DNA of 63,507 nucleotides from NCBI RefSeq assembly GCF_021026315.1, contig NZ_JAJNCX010000019.1, forward strand, positions 1-63,507, given 5' to 3'. Position numbers and translations under genes: made by a program. This document shows positions 8,337-18,093 of the stretch, piece by piece. Each line of letters opens with the position of its first letter. Within the stretch, counting starts at the first letter, position 1. The notes beneath the pieces were generated by a model. It worked only from the letters and a program-made list of their open reading frames with translations, was not told the DNA's origin and did no database searches. The stretch is from Rhizobium sp. C4. GTDB taxonomy: Bacteria; Pseudomonadota; Alphaproteobacteria; Rhizobiales; Rhizobiaceae.

Positions 8337-9923
8337 TCAGGCAATGCCTGCGATGGCGCTGGCGAAATCCTTCGCCTCGAAGGGTTCGAGATCGTCGATC
8401 CCCTCGCCCACGCCGATGAAATAGACCGGCAGCTTGTGCTTGGCGGCAATGGCCACCAGAATGCCGCCGCGCGCCGTGCCGTCGAGCTTGGTCATGACGA
8501 GGCCTGAAACGCCCGCGACATTGCGGAAGATTTCCACCTGTTGCAGGGCGTTCTGCCCGGTCGTCGCATCCAGTGTCTGCAGGACCGTATGCGGCGCATC
8601 CGGATCGAGCTTGCCGAGAACGCGCACGATCTTCTCAAGCTCGGCCATCAGCTCCGTCTTGTTCTGCAAGCGCCCGGCCGTGTCGATGATCAGCACGTCG
8701 GACTTCTTTTCTATGGCTTTTTTATAGGCGTCATAGGCAAGACCGGCCGCGTCTGCGCCGAGTTGCGTGCCGATGAATTCGGAACCGGTGCGCCCGGCCC
8801 AGATCTTCAGCTGCTCGATGGCCGCCGCGCGGAACGTATCGCCGGCCGCGAGCATCACCTTCAGCCCCGCGCCGGAGAGCTTGGCGGCGAGCTTGCCGAT
8901 CGTCGTCGTCTTGCCCGTGCCATTGACGCCAACGACGAGAATGACATGCGGCTTGTGATTGAGGTCGAGTTCAAGCGGCTTGGCAACGGGCGCCAGAACC
9001 TTCTCGATTTCGCCCGCCATGATGCGGCTCACATCCTCGCCGGTCACGTCGCGGCCATAGCGCTCGGCAGACAGGGCGCCCGTGACGCGCATCGCCGTTT
9101 CGACGCCCAGATCGGCGCGGATGAGCAACTCTTCCAGCTCCTCAAGCGTATCGTCATCCAGCTTGCGCTTGGTGAAGAGCGAAGAAATCTGCTGGGTGAG
9201 CTGCGAGGACGTGCGGAAAAGGCCAGCCTTCAGCCGCTGGAACCAGGATTGCTTGACCTGCGGTGCGGGTGCGGCAGGCTCAACCTTGCGGTCAGACGCA
9301 GAGGCGAAGCCCTTGGGAAGGGCTGGCACGGGAGCCACCGCGTCTTCCACACTAACAGACGTTTCGGGCTCCGCGAGGCGATGATGCGGCGACGGTTCAG
9401 CGAGGGGTGCGGTTTCGGACGGCGCTTCATCAGAAACGGCTTCGTCCGGAGCATCCCCCTCTGTCGGCTGCGCCGACATCTCCCCCTCAAGGGGGGAGAG
9501 GGGCGTCGGGGCTTCGGGCTCGGGTTCCGGCACGCCGGCATCCCAGTCGGCCAGGGCCTCGGCCTGTTCGTGATCGACATCGGTGACGTGGACCGGCTCC
9601 GGCGAAGGCGCGTGCTCGGCGGCAAATTCTTGCGCCGTTTCGTCCGAAACGCCCGCTGCGGGCTCCGGGTCAGGCAGACCGGCGTCCCATTCGGTACGCT
9701 CAATGGCCTCTTCCTTGGTGAGATCGACGTCATGGGCCTCGGCGGGGGCGTCGGCGGTTGGGGCACCCCCCTCTGTCGGCTTTGCCGACATCTCCCCCTC
9801 AAGGGGGGAGATTGGCTGAACGGCGGGCGCAGCGGCCTGCGTCTCGACAACCTCGGAGGGCTTGGTCGCCTCGTCGTCCTTCTTGCCGAAGGAGAAGACT
9901 TTCTTGATGAAACCGAGCGCCAT
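8337..9923 (-). CDS. ftsY: Signal recognition particle receptor FtsY
   Basis: SRP receptor GTPase that docks ribosome-nascent-chain-Ffh complexes at the membrane. The 528-residue protein has a long acidic A region (about residues 1-230) followed by the NG domain: G1 [27 protein letters not shown]3 DTAGRLQ and G4 [11 protein letters not shown] place the start at 9923 ([15 protein letters not shown]), whose amphipathic basic N-terminus is typical; an ATG at 9968 would add 15 residues overlapping the mtaB end. Unusually, the A region contains two in-frame copies of the palindromic repeat (about residues 37-55 and 140-157), each giving a peptide with [13 protein letters not shown]. They lie in the poorly conserved linker and should not harm the GTPase. 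Confidence 0.96.
   Translation of the reverse strand: MALGFIKKVFSFGKKDDEATKPSEVVETQAAAPAVQPISPLEGEMSAKPTEGGAPTADAPAEAHDVDLTKEEAIERTEWDAGLPDPEPAAGVSDETAQEFAAEHAPSPEPVHVTDVDHEQAEALADWDAGVPEPEPEAPTPLSPLEGEMSAQPTEGDAPDEAVSDEAPSETAPLAEPSPHHRLAEPETSVSVEDAVAPVPALPKGFASASDRKVEPAAPAPQVKQSWFQRLKAGLFRTSSQLTQQISSLFTKRKLDDDTLEELEELLIRADLGVETAMRVTGALSAERYGRDVTGEDVSRIMAGEIEKVLAPVAKPLELDLNHKPHVILVVGVNGTGKTTTIGKLAAKLSGAGLKVMLAAGDTFRAAAIEQLKIWAGRTGSEFIGTQLGADAAGLAYDAYKKAIEKKSDVLIIDTAGRLQNKTELMAELEKIVRVLGKLDPDAPHTVLQTLDATTGQNALQQVEIFRNVAGVSGLVMTKLDGTARGGILVAIAAKHKLPVYFIGVGEGIDDLEPFEAKDFASAIAGIA
9453..9504 (-). repeat. RIME-like element inside ftsY (copy 2)
   Basis: The DNA carries the palindrome CTCCCC-CTCAAG-GGGGGAG plus the GTCGGCTGCGCCGAC hairpin of the dispersed element. 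Read in the ftsY frame it encodes [18 protein letters not shown] (about residues 140-157), nearly identical to copy 1. Confidence 0.75.
9760..9814 (-). repeat. RIME-like element inside ftsY (copy 1)
   Basis: Same element as at 9453 (GTCGGCTTTGCCGAC hairpin, then CTCCCC-CTCAAG-GGGGGAG), in the same orientation and the same frame. It encodes [18 protein letters not shown] at about residues 37-55 of FtsY. Confidence 0.75.
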
Positions 9924-9939
9924 TTCTCGTCCGTCTCGT

Positions 9940-11241
9940 TCAGGCCGCGCTGGCGGCGATTGCGTCATGCGTCAGATGCTTGCCGTCGTGACCGGAAATC
10001 CTGATCTCGGCAAAGGTTCCGGGGTCAAGTTCAGGCGTCCGCACACTCGTGAAGTTTTCCGTATGCGCCATGCCGCCGCGTTCGGCAAGTACGATCTGGC
10101 GCGTGCCGGTCATGGCAGCAAGATGGGCCTGCGCCAGGCCTTCGCCAACCTCGCGAAGGCGGGCGGCACGGGCCTTGACGAGCCCGCGATCCAGCTGCGG
10201 CATCCGCGCGGCAGGCGTGCCCTCGCGCGGGCTGAAGGGGAAGACATGCAGATGCGCAATGCCGATCTCCTGCGCCAGCCGCAAGGAATTTTCGAAGGCC
10301 TCCTCCGTCTCGGTCGGAAAGCCGGCAATGATATCCGCCCCGAAGGCCATGTCGGGCCGAAGCCTCCGCGCCTCGGCGCAAAAGGCCAGCGCATCGGCGC
10401 GGGCGTGCCGCCGCTTCATCCGCTTCAGGATCAGGTCGTCACCATGCTGAAGCGACAGATGCAGATGCGGCATGAAGCGCGGCTCGTCCGCAATCAGGTC
10501 CATCAGATGTCGGTCGGCCTCGATGGAATCGATGGAGGAAAGCCTGAGCCGGCGGATCTCCGGCACCTGCTTGAGGATCGTCTTGGCCAGCAAGCCCAGC
10601 GTCGGCGCGCCCGGCAGATCGGCCCCATAGGAGGTCGCGTCCACGCCGGTCAGCACCACTTCGGCATAGCCGGACGCCGCAAGCTCGCGCACCTGATCCA
10701 CCACCGCGCCCATCGGCACGGAACGCGAATTGCCGCGACCATAGGGAATGATGCAGAAGGTGCAGCGATGGTCGCAGCCGTTCTGCACCTGCACGAAGGC
10801 GCGCACATGACCGTCGATCAGCCGCACCATTTGCGGCGCGGTCTCGGTCACGCTCATGATGTCGTTGACGCGGGCCTTTTCCGCAGCTGAAACGCCGAAA
10901 TCCGGCAGCGATCGGTAAGCCTCGGCTTTCAGTTTGTCGTCATTGCCGATCACCGCATCCACTTCCGGCATGGCGGCGAAATCATGGGCGGCAACCTGTG
11001 CGGCGCAGCCGGTGACGACGATGCGGGTGGACGGGTTTTCGCGCCGCGCGCGGCGGATCGCCTGGCGGGCCTGGCGCACGGCCTCAGCCGTCACGGCGCA
11101 GGTATTGACGAGAATGGCGTCGGTGAGGCCGGCTTCAGCCGCCTGCGCCTTCATGACTTCGGATTCGTAGGTATTGAGACGGCAGCCGAAGGTGATGACC
11201 TCGACGCCCGTCGAAGCGACTGTCGAATCCGGGCCGCTCAA
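9940..11241 (-). CDS. mtaB: tRNA (N6-threonylcarbamoyladenosine(37)-C2)-methylthiotransferase MtaB
   Basis: Radical-SAM enzyme that converts t6A37 to ms2t6A37 in ANN-decoding tRNAs. It has the N-terminal UPF0004 domain with three cluster cysteines ([25 protein letters not shown]), then the radical SAM motif CDHRCTFC (CxxxCxxC) and a C-terminal TRAM-like region. The start is uncertain: a TTG at 11241 overlaps the dapF stop (TTGA) and has GAGGCGG upstream, giving 433 residues; an ATG at 11268 lies inside dapF and would add nine residues. I prefer the TTG because it is the tighter coupling. The dapF-mtaB-ftsY order on minus suggests an operon. Confidence 0.93.
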   Translation of the reverse strand: MSGPDSTVASTGVEVITFGCRLNTYESEVMKAQAAEAGLTDAILVNTCAVTAEAVRQARQAIRRARRENPSTRIVVTGCAAQVAAHDFAAMPEVDAVIGNDDKLKAEAYRSLPDFGVSAAEKARVNDIMSVTETAPQMVRLIDGHVRAFVQVQNGCDHRCTFCIIPYGRGNSRSVPMGAVVDQVRELAASGYAEVVLTGVDATSYGADLPGAPTLGLLAKTILKQVPEIRRLRLSSIDSIEADRHLMDLIADEPRFMPHLHLSLQHGDDLILKRMKRRHARADALAFCAEARRLRPDMAFGADIIAGFPTETEEAFENSLRLAQEIGIAHLHVFPFSPREGTPAARMPQLDRGLVKARAARLREVGEGLAQAHLAAMTGTRQIVLAERGGMAHTENFTSVRTPELDPGTFAEIRISGHDGKHLTHDAIAASAA

Positions 11242-12131
11242 ACCGCAACCGCCTCGTCGGCCTGCCATTCGCCCGTTGCCGGATCAACCGTGCCGGACCA
11301 TTCCCAGGTGGCCGGGCCGGTCATGACGACGTGATTGTCGAGCCGCCATTCGAGCTCGAGCGAGCCAGGCGGAATGGAACTCGCAACATTGATCGTCACC
11401 TTGCGGCCCGTGCGGCCCGTGCGCGCACCACTGACGGCCGCCGAACAGGCAGCCGACCCGCAGGCGAGCGTCAGACCCGCGCCGCGTTCCCAGGTCCGCG
11501 TCGTCATCGAGGTCGGCGATGTGACCTGCGCGATGGTGATGTTGCAGCGCTCGGGGAAGATCGGGTGATTTTCCAGAAGCGGGCCGAACTTTTCCAGATC
11601 GTAGGACCAGACATCGTTGTCGACCCAGAAGATCGCATGCGGATTGCCCATCGACATGACGGAGGGCGAATGCAGCACCGGATTGTCGATCGGCCCGATC
11701 TGCAGCTCGATGCGGCTCGTGTCGTGAAACTCTTCAGCGAGCGGAATACGGTCCCAGTCGAAGACCGGCTCGCCCATGTCGACCGAGATCAGCCCGTTCT
11801 CATGCTCCTGAGCATTGAGAATGCCGGCAATCGTCTGGAAGGTGAAGGCATGCTTGCCGGTCTCGGCGGCCAGCGCCTGCACCACGCAGCGCGTGCCATT
11901 GCCACAGGCCTGCGCTCTGGTGCCATCGCAATTGAGAATGTCGATATAGGCGTCCGTGCCATCCAGCTTCGGATCGTAGACCGCCATGATCTGATCGAAC
12001 TTGGTCGCCGGATCGGCAGCGAGCGCGATCGCCGCCTGCGGCGTCACCTTGTCCCTGCGGCCGCGCATGTCGATGACAAGGATCTTGTTGCCAAGCCCGT
12101 TCATCTTCGCAAAGGGGGCGCGTTCAGACAT
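11238..12131 (-). CDS. dapF: Diaminopimelate epimerase
   Basis: Converts LL-diaminopimelate to meso-diaminopimelate, the direct precursor of lysine and the peptidoglycan cross-linking residue. The 297-residue protein has the two-fold pseudo-symmetric DapF layout with both catalytic cysteines visible, one in ACGNGTRC and one in [10 protein letters not shown], and the N-terminal [12 protein letters not shown] motif. It is PLP-independent by family. It overlaps the following mtaB by a few bases. No terminator is seen between dapF and mtaB, so they are probably co-transcribed. Confidence 0.97.
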   Translation of the reverse strand: MSERAPFAKMNGLGNKILVIDMRGRRDKVTPQAAIALAADPATKFDQIMAVYDPKLDGTDAYIDILNCDGTRAQACGNGTRCVVQALAAETGKHAFTFQTIAGILNAQEHENGLISVDMGEPVFDWDRIPLAEEFHDTSRIELQIGPIDNPVLHSPSVMSMGNPHAIFWVDNDVWSYDLEKFGPLLENHPIFPERCNITIAQVTSPTSMTTRTWERGAGLTLACGSAACSAAVSGARTGRTGRKVTINVASSIPPGSLELEWRLDNHVVMTGPATWEWSGTVDPATGEWQADEAVAV

Positions 12132-12219
12132 GATATCGCTTTCTTTTCGGCCGTAACGGCATTGCTCATTTCCTGCCTATATGGCCGAAAAAGCGGGGAA
12201 TTTCCAGAGGTCCAGCCTA

Positions 12220-13227
12220 TCACACCTGCGGCACATCGAAAACGGCGCCCGGCTGGAGCGCCGGAAAGCGTTCCGGCGAGATACCGGCGGCATGCAGGGC
12301 CGCATGCAGCTCCCGTTCGGGATGATAGATATTCTCGTTGGTGAGCTGGAAGGTGAACCAGTGATGCCCGGCCGCATAGGCGGCGTTGCAAAGCCTCATC
12401 CCCTCAACCGCCTCTTCCGGGTTCTGGTGCTGCGCCTTCATGAACCAGCGCGGCTCGTAGGCCCCGATCGGCAGTATGGCGAGGCGGAAGCGCCCGTATT
12501 TCTCGCCCGCCGCGCGGTAATTCACGCCATCATGAAAGCCGGTATCGCCGATGTGATAGATCAGTCCGCCCGGCGTCTCGATGACGAAGGCCGCCCAGAG
12601 CGCGAAACGGCGGTCATTGACGCCGCGCGCCGACCAGTGATGCGCGGGCTCGCAATGAAAGACGAGACCGTGGCCGAAATCGAAACGGTCGCCCCAGTCC
12701 ATGACTTCAAACCTTGCATGCGGGATCGCGCGACGGATGATCGTGTCATTGCCAAGCGGCGTGACGATCAGCGGGTTATGGATGCGCACCAGACGTTTCA
12801 GCGTCGCGATATCGAGATGGTCGTAGTGATTATGCGAAACGATGACGACATCGATCGGCGGCAGGTCCTCGAAGCGGATGCCCGGATCGTTTGCCCGGCG
12901 CGGCCCTGCGAAGCTGAAGGGACTGACGCGTTCCGACCAGACCGGATCGGTGAGGATGGAAAAGCCGTTCGTCTGGATCAGCATGGACGCATGGCCGACC
13001 ATCGTCACGCGGAGCCTGTTTCCCGCAATGCGTGCCAGAGGCTTCGCCTGCGGGAACGGCGAGGCAACCGCAGGTGGCCACGGCTGGGGCTTCTCACGAA
13101 ACCGCCATTGCAACACCTTGGAAAAACCGCCTGGCTCGACACCATCGGGATTGAAGAACCGCTTTCCATCGAAATGATCGGACACGGGGCCTTTGTAATA
13201 GGGATTTCCAGTTGCCTTGAATGTCAT
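12220..13227 (-). CDS. Metallo-beta-lactamase-fold hydrolase (NAPE-PLD/UlaG-like)
   Basis: Predicted metal-dependent hydrolase of the MBL superfamily. The zinc-binding signature HNHYDHLD is clear (about one third into the protein), preceded by VGHASMLIQTNGFSILTDPV, the strand pair typical of the YtnP/NAPE-PLD-like lactonase and phosphodiesterase group, and followed by further metal ligands (EPAHHWS; HIGDTGFHDG). I use ATG 13227 (MTFKATGNPYYKGP), giving 335 residues; upstream in-frame codons look non-coding. The substrate cannot be read from the sequence. It lies 88 bp upstream of dapF on the same strand, but a functional link is not evident. Confidence 0.85.
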   Translation of the reverse strand: MTFKATGNPYYKGPVSDHFDGKRFFNPDGVEPGGFSKVLQWRFREKPQPWPPAVASPFPQAKPLARIAGNRLRVTMVGHASMLIQTNGFSILTDPVWSERVSPFSFAGPRRANDPGIRFEDLPPIDVVIVSHNHYDHLDIATLKRLVRIHNPLIVTPLGNDTIIRRAIPHARFEVMDWGDRFDFGHGLVFHCEPAHHWSARGVNDRRFALWAAFVIETPGGLIYHIGDTGFHDGVNYRAAGEKYGRFRLAILPIGAYEPRWFMKAQHQNPEEAVEGMRLCNAAYAAGHHWFTFQLTNENIYHPERELHAALHAAGISPERFPALQPGAVFDVPQV

Positions 13228-13415
13228 ACTGCAGTCTTGCCTATCGTTCGACGCACATCCGCATAACGCAATGGGGGGCCTGTTGGTTGCGTGCAGTCCC
13301 TTCCGCCTCCCTAAGCCCACAACTTAAGGATTAAACCCCTGCTTTATAAGGGGAATCAGAAAATCTTAAGCTCTTGATGCGATGAATCCGCTCTCAATGT
13401 AGCGAGTGTATTTAT

Positions 13416-15527
13416 ATGCTGGATGTAATTTTATGCATTGCGGTAGAGCATGATCTCAAACTGGTCGTGCTTGCCGCCATCATTTGCATACTCGGCAGCT
13501 GGCTCTCGTTCCGTCTTTTCGATCGCGGGCTCAGGGATCGCGGTCTGATCACGCTGGGATGGAATTTCCTGGCGGCCACCGCGGCCGGCTCCTCCGTCTG
13601 GTCAACGCATTTCATCGCCATACTCGCCTTCAAGACCGGCGCGCCGGTTAGCTTCGATCCCGTGCTGACAATCGTCTCGCTGCTGATCGCCATCGGCAGC
13701 ATTTTTGTCGGCATGGCCGCCACAAGCCTGCCGATCCCTTTTAGCGCGGCGGCGGGCGGCACGCTTGTAGGTCTCGGCATCGCCGCCATGCACTACGCTG
13801 GCATGAACGCCTATCACATAGAAGGTCTGGTCAACTGGAGCCGGACATTCGTCATCGCCTCCGTGATCGTCAGCATCGCCGCCTCGATCCTGGCACTGGA
13901 ACTGATGAAGCGAGAGCGCACGACGGCACGGCCTGAAAAGGCCGCAGGCATATTCGCGCTTGGCATCATCGGACTGCACTTCACCGGCATGGCCGCCATG
14001 ACGGTTACGCCGCTTGTCCTTCGCGGAATGAGCGTGGAACAGGGCTCGTATCTCGCCATGGCCATGGCGATTGCCCTCGCCTGTCTGGTCATCGCCGGCA
14101 CCGGTCTCACATCCTTTGTCATCGACCATCGCATGCGCAGCGATTCCGATCGCAAACTGTGTCGGATGGCGCTCTACGACAGTCTGACCGGGCTGCCCAA
14201 TCGGCCGAACTTCACCGACAAGCTTCTGGCCGCCATCGATCACAGCAACAGGACCGGCGAAGGCTTCGCCTGCATCGGGATGGATCTCGACCGCTTCAAG
14301 GAGATCAACGACCTGCGGGGCCACGCAGCCGGCGACGCCGTGCTGGGAGAGGTCGGCGAGCGCCTGGCGTCGCTCAAGTCCGATCGACTGTTTGTTGCCC
14401 GGCTTGGCGGCGACGAATTTGCCGTGATCTGCCGCTGCATGAATGACAAGCTCGTCTTCGAAGACATGATGCAGATCAAGAATGCGCTTGTCCGCCCGAT
14501 CACGCTTGGCGACGGAACGGAAGTCAGCATCGGCGTGAGCCTCGGCGCGGCCTTCTATCCCGCCGATGCGCCGGACGCGCAGGAACTGGTGAGCCGCGCG
14601 GATCTTGCCATGTATCGCGCCAAGGCAAGCCCGATCACGTCGATCTGCTTCTATGATTCCTGCATGGATGAAGTCGTGCGCCAGCGCAAGGCGCTCGCGG
14701 CCGATCTGAAAAACGCGCTGGCCAATGGCGAACTCGAATTGTTCTATCAGGTGCAGAATGCGGTCGACACCGAAGAGGTCATCGGCTTCGAGGTCCTGCT
14801 GCGCTGGCGCCATCCGGTCCGCGGCATGGTTTCTCCCGTCGATTTCATTCCGATCGCCGAAGAAAGCGGCCTGATCATGGATATCGGCCGATGGGTCCTG
14901 CAGACCGCCTGCGAACAGGCCTCCAGATGGCCGAACGACCTGCGCATCGCCGTGAACCTCTCGCCCATCCAGCTCAGCGACCCCAAGCTGCCCGCCATGG
15001 TCCGCATGGTGCTGGAAGAGACGGGACTGGCACCAAACCGGTTGGAGCTGGAACTGACGGAATCGTCGATCATCGAGAACCGCGAGCGCACATTGTCGCT
15101 TCTCCTGCAGGTCAAGGCGCTCGGCGTGACGATCGCGCTCGACGACTTCGGCACGGGTTATTCATCGCTCGAAACCCTGAGAACATTCCCCTTCAACAAG
15201 ATCAAGCTCGATCGTTCCTTCATGAACCAGATCGAGGAAAGCCCGCAGGCGCGCGCCATCATCCGCGCCGTGCTCGCCATCGGCAAGAGCATGGATGTTC
15301 CGGTGCTGGCCGAAGGTGTCGAGACCCGCAGCCAGCTGGAAATCCTGCGTCAGGAAGGATGCGACGCGATGCAGGGCTATCTGCTCGGCAGGCCGGTGCC
15401 GCATGACGATATCGTCGCAAGCTTCGGTTCCGGCGATGAGGTCGGCGGACGCCGCGTCGCAACGTTGCGCGCAATCATCAAGACAACCGCCGAACCGCAG
15501 GTCCGCCACGCCTCGCTGGCCAGCTGA
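13416..15527 (+). CDS. MHYT-GGDEF-EAL cyclic-di-GMP regulatory membrane protein
   Basis: A 703-residue membrane sensor with domains for both synthesis and breakdown of cyclic-di-GMP. Residues 1-230 form a seven-helix MHYT domain with repeated H/M motifs (STHFIAILAF, AMHYAGMNAY, LHFTGMAAM) thought to bind a metal or gas ligand. A GGDEF domain follows with an intact active site (RLGGDEFAVIC), then an EAL domain with EVLLRW in place of EALLRW and an intact DDFGTGYSSL loop. EVL is a tolerated variant in many phosphodiesterases, so both activities may be present. The gene is monocistronic, with no second start or close partner. Confidence 0.93.
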   Translation: MLDVILCIAVEHDLKLVVLAAIICILGSWLSFRLFDRGLRDRGLITLGWNFLAATAAGSSVWSTHFIAILAFKTGAPVSFDPVLTIVSLLIAIGSIFVGMAATSLPIPFSAAAGGTLVGLGIAAMHYAGMNAYHIEGLVNWSRTFVIASVIVSIAASILALELMKRERTTARPEKAAGIFALGIIGLHFTGMAAMTVTPLVLRGMSVEQGSYLAMAMAIALACLVIAGTGLTSFVIDHRMRSDSDRKLCRMALYDSLTGLPNRPNFTDKLLAAIDHSNRTGEGFACIGMDLDRFKEINDLRGHAAGDAVLGEVGERLASLKSDRLFVARLGGDEFAVICRCMNDKLVFEDMMQIKNALVRPITLGDGTEVSIGVSLGAAFYPADAPDAQELVSRADLAMYRAKASPITSICFYDSCMDEVVRQRKALAADLKNALANGELELFYQVQNAVDTEEVIGFEVLLRWRHPVRGMVSPVDFIPIAEESGLIMDIGRWVLQTACEQASRWPNDLRIAVNLSPIQLSDPKLPAMVRMVLEETGLAPNRLELELTESSIIENRERTLSLLLQVKALGVTIALDDFGTGYSSLETLRTFPFNKIKLDRSFMNQIEESPQARAIIRAVLAIGKSMDVPVLAEGVETRSQLEILRQEGCDAMQGYLLGRPVPHDDIVASFGSGDEVGGRRVATLRAIIKTTAEPQVRHASLAS

Positions 15528-15532
15528 ACCGA

Positions 15533-15970
15533 TCAGGCAGCCGCAATATCCGTCTGCGAGAAATCCGCCCCGGTGAAGAGAAGCGGCACATCCGCGCGTT
15601 TGGCCGAGGCATAGGAAAAGCAGTCGCCGAAATTCAGCCGCGCCGGATGCCCTGTCCCGCGCCCATAGCGACGCGCGGCATCAAGCGCAAGCTTGTGAAG
15701 CCCGGCCTCAAGCGGCATTTCGACGGCGTCGACTTCGGCAAAGAAGGCCTCCACCCGGCGCTCAACTGCGTCAAAGATGTCCGGCGGGGTCGGCTGGTGA
15801 TCACCGAAACGAGATATCGTCACTTTCTTCGCGATGCTGACAACCGCCTCGTAAACGACGAGCGATGTGTAGAAGACCGGCCTTTCGGCTTTCGCCAGCA
15901 CAGCAGCCAGCCTGGATGCATCGGGTTCATCCGTCAGGACGGCCACGACTGCGGACGCGTCCAGGAACAT
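15533..15970 (-). CDS. vapC: VapC family toxin (PIN-domain ribonuclease)
   Basis: Toxin of a type II toxin-antitoxin pair, a PIN-fold RNase. The 145-residue protein starts MFLDASAVVAVLTDE, carrying the first conserved Asp, with a conserved Glu in SLVVYEAVVSI and the distal acidic site NFGDCFSYASAK; it ends at GADFSQTDI, the typical C-terminal strand. I use ATG 15970, which overlaps the antitoxin stop by one base (TGATG), the usual translational coupling. Four more residues are possible upstream. It is convergent with the MHYT gene, whose stop is only 5 bp away. Confidence 0.92.
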   Translation of the reverse strand: MFLDASAVVAVLTDEPDASRLAAVLAKAERPVFYTSLVVYEAVVSIAKKVTISRFGDHQPTPPDIFDAVERRVEAFFAEVDAVEMPLEAGLHKLALDAARRYGRGTGHPARLNFGDCFSYASAKRADVPLLFTGADFSQTDIAAA

Positions 15971-16215
15971 CAGACCTCCCACCCCTCATCCATGAAGGCC
16001 TTTTCGTCAAACTCGGCCTTGTGCGGACCCATCATGGCCTTGATCGAATCCTGGATCGGCCTGATGCGCTCCGCAAGGCTCAGCGGCTCGGGCGCCGCAG
16101 CCAAGGCCTTCTCCAGCGCCACACGCACGGCTTCCGTCTTCGTCTTCGCACCCATGCGATGCTGCAATTCGGTGGCGAGCGCATCGACGCTCGGATCGCG
16201 GATATAGAGGGACAT
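15970..16215 (-). CDS. vapB: VapB family antitoxin (PSK/Rv0623-type)
   Basis: Antitoxin and probable autorepressor partner of VapC. The 81-residue protein begins MSLYIRDPSVDALATELQ, a ribbon-helix-helix-like N-terminus of the PSK transcription factor family, followed by GAKTKTEAVRVALEKAL and a C-terminal toxin-binding part ending DEKAFMDEGWEV. Start ATG 16215. The promoter and two GAATATTC operator halves lie directly upstream (see the regulatory entry), consistent with self-repression by the VapBC complex. Gene order antitoxin-toxin with a one-base overlap is standard. Confidence 0.92.
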   Translation of the reverse strand: MSLYIRDPSVDALATELQHRMGAKTKTEAVRVALEKALAAAPEPLSLAERIRPIQDSIKAMMGPHKAEFDEKAFMDEGWEV

Positions 16216-16236
16216 GGACGCAGCCTTGAGACTGAT

Positions 16237-16277
16237 GAATATTCCTCGAATATAGTTGGAATATTCAATCCGGACAA
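16237..16277 (-). promoter_or_regulatory. vapBC promoter with two palindromic operator sites
   Basis: On the minus strand, a -35 TTGTCC (16272-16277) and a -10 TATATT (16249-16254) are separated by exactly 17 bp. Two identical 8-bp palindromes GAATATTC lie at 16259-16266, in the spacer, and at 16237-16244, just downstream of the -10, with centres 22 bp apart (two helical turns). This is the expected layout for cooperative binding by a dimeric RHH antitoxin. Confidence 0.7.
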
Positions 16278-16515
16278 TGGCGGGCCGACACCGAAACCCC
16301 GGCAACGCCCGCCAAGCCTTGACTTTCCGCCACCTTTGCTGTTAAAGCCCCGCAAAATCCGTCTCAAGGCAAGCTTGAGCCACTGACCGGGACTTCGATC
16401 CCGGAGGTCAACATCCGGCAGCGCTGTGCGCCCCCGGATGCCAAACTGCTTTGGGCTTGCATTTAAGTTGGACAATACCGACGTTTCGGACACCCGAAAC
16501 GAAAAGGACGAAACG

Positions 16516-18081
16516 ATGTTTGAAAACCTCCAGGAACGTCTTGGCTCCATTCTGAATGGGCTGACCGGACGTGGCGCGCTTTCGGAGACGGACGTTTCCG
16601 CAGCGCTGCGCGAGGTGCGCCGTGCGCTTCTGGAAGCAGACGTGGCGCTCGAAGTCGTTCGCGCCTTTACCGATCGCGTCCGCGAAAAGGCCGTTGGCGC
16701 GGAAATCCTGAAGTCGATCAAGCCCGGCCAGATGGTCGTCAAGATCGTCCATGACGAACTGGTCGACATGCTGGGCACGGACGGCGAAGGCATCAGCCTT
16801 AACGCCGCCGCCCCGGTCGTCATCATGATGGTCGGTCTCCAGGGCTCGGGCAAGACCACGACCTCGGCCAAGATCGCCAAGCGGCTGACGACGCGCGAGC
16901 GCAAGAAGGTCCTGATGGCCTCGCTCGACACGCGCCGCCCGGCAGCACAGGAACAGCTGCGCCAGCTCGGCGTCCAGACGGGCGTCGACACGCTGCCGAT
17001 CATTGAAGGCCAGTCGCCGGTCGATATCGCCGCCCGCGCCGTACAGGCTGCCAAGCTCGGCGGCCATGACGTCGTCATCCTCGACACCGCCGGCCGTACC
17101 CACATCGACGAGCCGTTGATGGTGGAAATGGCCGACATCAAGAAGAAGTCGGCCCCGCATGAAATCCTGCTGGTCGCCGATGCGCTGACCGGTCAGGACG
17201 CCGTCAACCTCGCCCGCAATTTCGATGAGCGCGTCGGCATTACCGGCCTCGTGCTGACCCGCATGGACGGCGATGGCCGTGGTGGTGCAGCGCTTTCGAT
17301 GCGCGCCGTCACCGGCAAGCCGGTCAAGCTGATCGGCGTCGGCGAAAAAATGGATGAACTCGACGAGTTCCATCCCCGCCGTATCGCCGACCGAATCTTG
17401 GGCATGGGCGACATCGTCTCGCTGGTCGAGCGCGCCGCCGAAAACATCGACGCCGAAAAGGCCGCCGCCATGGCTGCCCGCATGGCCAAGGGCAAGTTCG
17501 ACCTGAACGACATGGCCGACCAGATCCGCCAGATGGAAAAGCTCGGCGGCATGGGCGGCATCATGGGGATGATGCCCGGCATGTCCGGCATGAAGGACAA
17601 GATGGCCGCAGCCGGCCTGAATGACAATATTTTCAAGCGCCAGCTCGCCATCATCTCCTCGATGACCAAGGCCGAGCGCGCCAACCCCGATATCCTCAAG
17701 CATAGCCGCAAGAAGCGCATTGCGGCCGGCTCCGGCACGGACGCCTCCGACATCAACAAGCTCCTGAGAATGCACCGCCAGATGGCCGACATGATGAAAA
17801 TGATGGGCGGCAAGAAGGGCGGCATGATGAAGCAGATGATGGGCGGGCTGGCCAACAAGATGGGTCTGGGCGGCATGATGGGCGGCGGCATGCCCGACCT
17901 CTCCAGCATGGACCCCAAGCAGCTGGAAGCACTGGCCAAGCAGGCGGAAGCCTCGGGCCTCACCAAGGGCATGGGCGGTCTTCCGGGCGGATTGCCGAGC
18001 GGTCTTCCCGGTCTCGGCGGCGCGAAATTGCCGGGTCTCGGCGGGCTTCCGGGCCTGCCCGGGCTGCCGAAGAAGAAGTAA
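16516..18081 (+). CDS. ffh: Signal recognition particle protein Ffh
   Basis: SRP54 homologue that binds signal sequences and 4.5S RNA and delivers nascent membrane proteins to FtsY, also encoded in this window. The 521-residue protein has an N domain (MFENLQERLGSILNGL), a GTPase G domain (GLQGSGKTTTSAKIA, DTRRPAAQEQL, DTAGRTHID, TRMDGDGRGGAALS) and a methionine-rich M domain (MGMMPGMSGM and the RNA-binding SRKKRIAAGSGT). The tail is Gly/Leu/Pro-rich (GLPSGLPGLGG). Start ATG 16516; upstream codons are not conserved. It is followed by a chorismate mutase gene after 12 bp and probably shares its transcript. The 4.5S RNA gene is not in the window. Confidence 0.97.
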   Translation: MFENLQERLGSILNGLTGRGALSETDVSAALREVRRALLEADVALEVVRAFTDRVREKAVGAEILKSIKPGQMVVKIVHDELVDMLGTDGEGISLNAAAPVVIMMVGLQGSGKTTTSAKIAKRLTTRERKKVLMASLDTRRPAAQEQLRQLGVQTGVDTLPIIEGQSPVDIAARAVQAAKLGGHDVVILDTAGRTHIDEPLMVEMADIKKKSAPHEILLVADALTGQDAVNLARNFDERVGITGLVLTRMDGDGRGGAALSMRAVTGKPVKLIGVGEKMDELDEFHPRRIADRILGMGDIVSLVERAAENIDAEKAAAMAARMAKGKFDLNDMADQIRQMEKLGGMGGIMGMMPGMSGMKDKMAAAGLNDNIFKRQLAIISSMTKAERANPDILKHSRKKRIAAGSGTDASDINKLLRMHRQMADMMKMMGGKKGGMMKQMMGGLANKMGLGGMMGGGMPDLSSMDPKQLEALAKQAEASGLTKGMGGLPGGLPSGLPGLGGAKLPGLGGLPGLPGLPKKK

Positions 18082-18093
18082 GGAGAGCGTTTC

